Origin: Gp1-AA133 sp963850425
GTDB lineage: Bacteria; Acidobacteriota; Terriglobia; Terriglobales; Acidobacteriaceae
Assembly (NCBI GenBank): GCA_963850425.1
Contig: CAWKLF010000001.1
Location: 496,001 to 560,000, forward strand
DNA length: 64,000 nt
Reading direction: 5' to 3'
Part shown: positions 62,890 through 64,000 of the stretch, piece after piece
Position numbering within the stretch: position 1 is the stretch's first letter
Layout of the letters: every line of letters starts with the position of its first letter
Program-made: the position numbers and the translations under genes
The notes under the pieces: model-generated
The model's input: only the letters and a program-made list of their open reading frames with translations
What the model was told of the DNA's origin: nothing
The model's database searches: none

Positions 62890-63882
62890 CTATGCCCAGA
62901 AGATCTCCGGTTGGGCTGTCGGACCGTCCAGATGTCCGGTGAGGTTGTGCTCGAGGCCTTCGCGTGCGGGTGCCACGTCTTTTCGCAGGCGCTCCATGTC
63001 TTGATCGGAATAAGGCGAAAAGCTCCGCGCGATTTCCACGTTGTGCTCGAGCATTTCCAGGTGCGGCATGCCGACCACGGCGGTCGTCACCGGAAGGCTC
63101 ATCGAGTAGCGTAGTAAGGAATTGATGTCGGACTTGCCGGTGCCTTTGCCGAGCAGGAATTCCTGGCCCGTAATTTTCATGGCAATGACACCGAGACTCT
63201 TCTTGTTCGCCGCGGGCAGCGCCAGCTCTTCAAAACGGCCGTTGCGCGAGGCGTTGAGCGCCATCTGCACGCAATCGAGATCATGCCGCTGGATGGCTTG
63301 CGCCATGACTTCGCCATTCGTGTGGCTGGTCATGCCGATGAAGCGCGCCATCTTCTGGTCGCGCACTTCCAGCAGGCCCTTCAGACAACCATCGGAGGCT
63401 TCGATCTTGGCGAGGTCATCGGCCTGGCCAAGGCTGTGAATGTGTACCAGGTCGACATGATCGGTCTGCAGTCGTTTCAGGCTGGCTTCGAGGCGGCGCA
63501 TGAATTCGTCGCGCGTGCGGTCGGGAATCTTGGTCGCGAGCCATACATCCTTGCGGCGCGAGGCCATCACTTTGCCCACGCGAGTCTCGCTCTTGCCATC
63601 ACCATAGGCGTAGGCGGTGTCGAGGTAAGTGATTCCAAGGTCAATCGCGTGATCGAGCGCGGCCTGGGCTTTCTCTTCGTCCTCGTACATCAGGAAGCGG
63701 CTGCCGCACCCGAACGCCAGAATCGAGACCTTGGCGCCCGTTCGTCCGAGAGTGCGTGAAGGTAGGGACGCAGCCGGAGGCTTGGCTTGCGCGACATCCT
63801 TGAACAACAAGGCGCCGGCGCTGGTCGCTGCACCGAGTCCAATTTTTTCGAGGAATTTTCTGCGCGAGAGGTCGTTGGTCAC
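62890..63882 (-). CDS. Aldo-keto reductase with Tat signal
   Basis: The 330-residue product starts with a Tat signal (LSRRKFLEKIGLGAATSAGA, with AQA as a cut site) and an aldo-keto reductase barrel: ILAFGCGSRFLMYEDEE, GITYLDTAYAYGDGKSE (Asp, Tyr), VWLATKIPDRTRDE (Lys) and DHVDLVHIHSLG (His), the full tetrad. It would act in the periplasm on an unknown carbonyl or be a sugar-type oxidoreductase. Confidence 0.9.
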   Translation of the reverse strand: MTNDLSRRKFLEKIGLGAATSAGALLFKDVAQAKPPAASLPSRTLGRTGAKVSILAFGCGSRFLMYEDEEKAQAALDHAIDLGITYLDTAYAYGDGKSETRVGKVMASRRKDVWLATKIPDRTRDEFMRRLEASLKRLQTDHVDLVHIHSLGQADDLAKIEASDGCLKGLLEVRDQKMARFIGMTSHTNGEVMAQAIQRHDLDCVQMALNASRNGRFEELALPAANKKSLGVIAMKITGQEFLLGKGTGKSDINSLLRYSMSLPVTTAVVGMPHLEMLEHNVEIARSFSPYSDQDMERLRKDVAPAREGLEHNLTGHLDGPTAQPEIFWA

Positions 63883-64000
63883 GGGGTCCTCCTCGGAGAT
63901 GCGGCAGATGGAAGCTTGTACTGCTGACTCTACCGCAACCGGACAGGAATTGGGTATCTATTCAGGAAGTGGCTCGACGAGGTTTGACCGTATTGGGATC
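63883..64000. other. Upstream region of the aldo-keto reductase gene
   Basis: The last 118 bases hold the leader of the reductase gene. No other gene is visible. Confidence 0.4.

Overview
The window looks like chromosomal DNA of an acidobacterium, probably class Terriglobia. The reasons are high GC, many Sec- and Tat-secreted proteins, PilZ, ThuA, DinB-like and HxlR genes, and gaps packed with short palindromic dispersed repeats (a GTCATCCTGAGCG...GAAGGACC type and a TCTGCGTCCTCTGCG type). Taxonomy is inferred from gene style only; no rRNA is present.

About 1.3-29.5 kb is a prophage or domesticated virion cluster. It sits between the 3' end of a lipoyl acyltransferase (E2) gene and ordinary host genes. 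Almost all of it is on the minus strand. Read right to left it has a CI/LexA-like repressor facing a small early gene over a palindrome-rich control region, a zinc-ribbon protein coupled to a sigma-region-4-like protein, a Lys-rich small protein, a dual-specificity phosphatase, two giant fibre/beta-helix proteins that both carry Sec signal peptides, the large terminase, a HipA-like kinase plus DUF3037 protein, portal, prohead protease, scaffold-like protein, major capsid protein, connectors, a frameshifted tail-tube-like gene, a tail hub, and a holin-like protein. I see no integrase, tape-measure, tail chaperone or endolysin gene. The HipA-like/DUF3037 pair inside the head genes and the signal peptides on the fibre-like proteins are the most unusual points.

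From 29.6 to 64 kb the genes look like host genes: small secreted proteins, an SDR oxidoreductase, cytochrome c, ankyrin protein, TrmO/TsaA-like protein, ThuA-like protein, an ECF42-type sigma factor, MerR regulator, hydantoinase B, a truncated Y1 (RAYT-type) transposase next to REP-like hairpins, the threonine-degradation pair tdh-kbl, a CDP-alcohol phosphatidyltransferase/GtrA pair, murJ, an M1 aminopeptidase, a multicopper oxidase, three DGPF/YCII proteins (the class usually tied to ECF42 sigma factors), a BNR-repeat/MoaD-like pair, a VOC protein with an HxlR regulator and its operator, a PA2779/C39-peptidase/TPR-beta-barrel cluster, PilZ proteins, YceH and a Tat-exported aldo-keto reductase. 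A 14-codon Lys-rich ORF with its own ribosome binding site and terminator lies at 38.3 kb, and a degenerate tRNA-Pro-like sequence at 32.5 kb.

Four otherwise intact genes (tail tube, kbl, multicopper oxidase, C39 peptidase) carry apparent single-base frameshifts, so either the assembly has indel errors or these genes are decaying.
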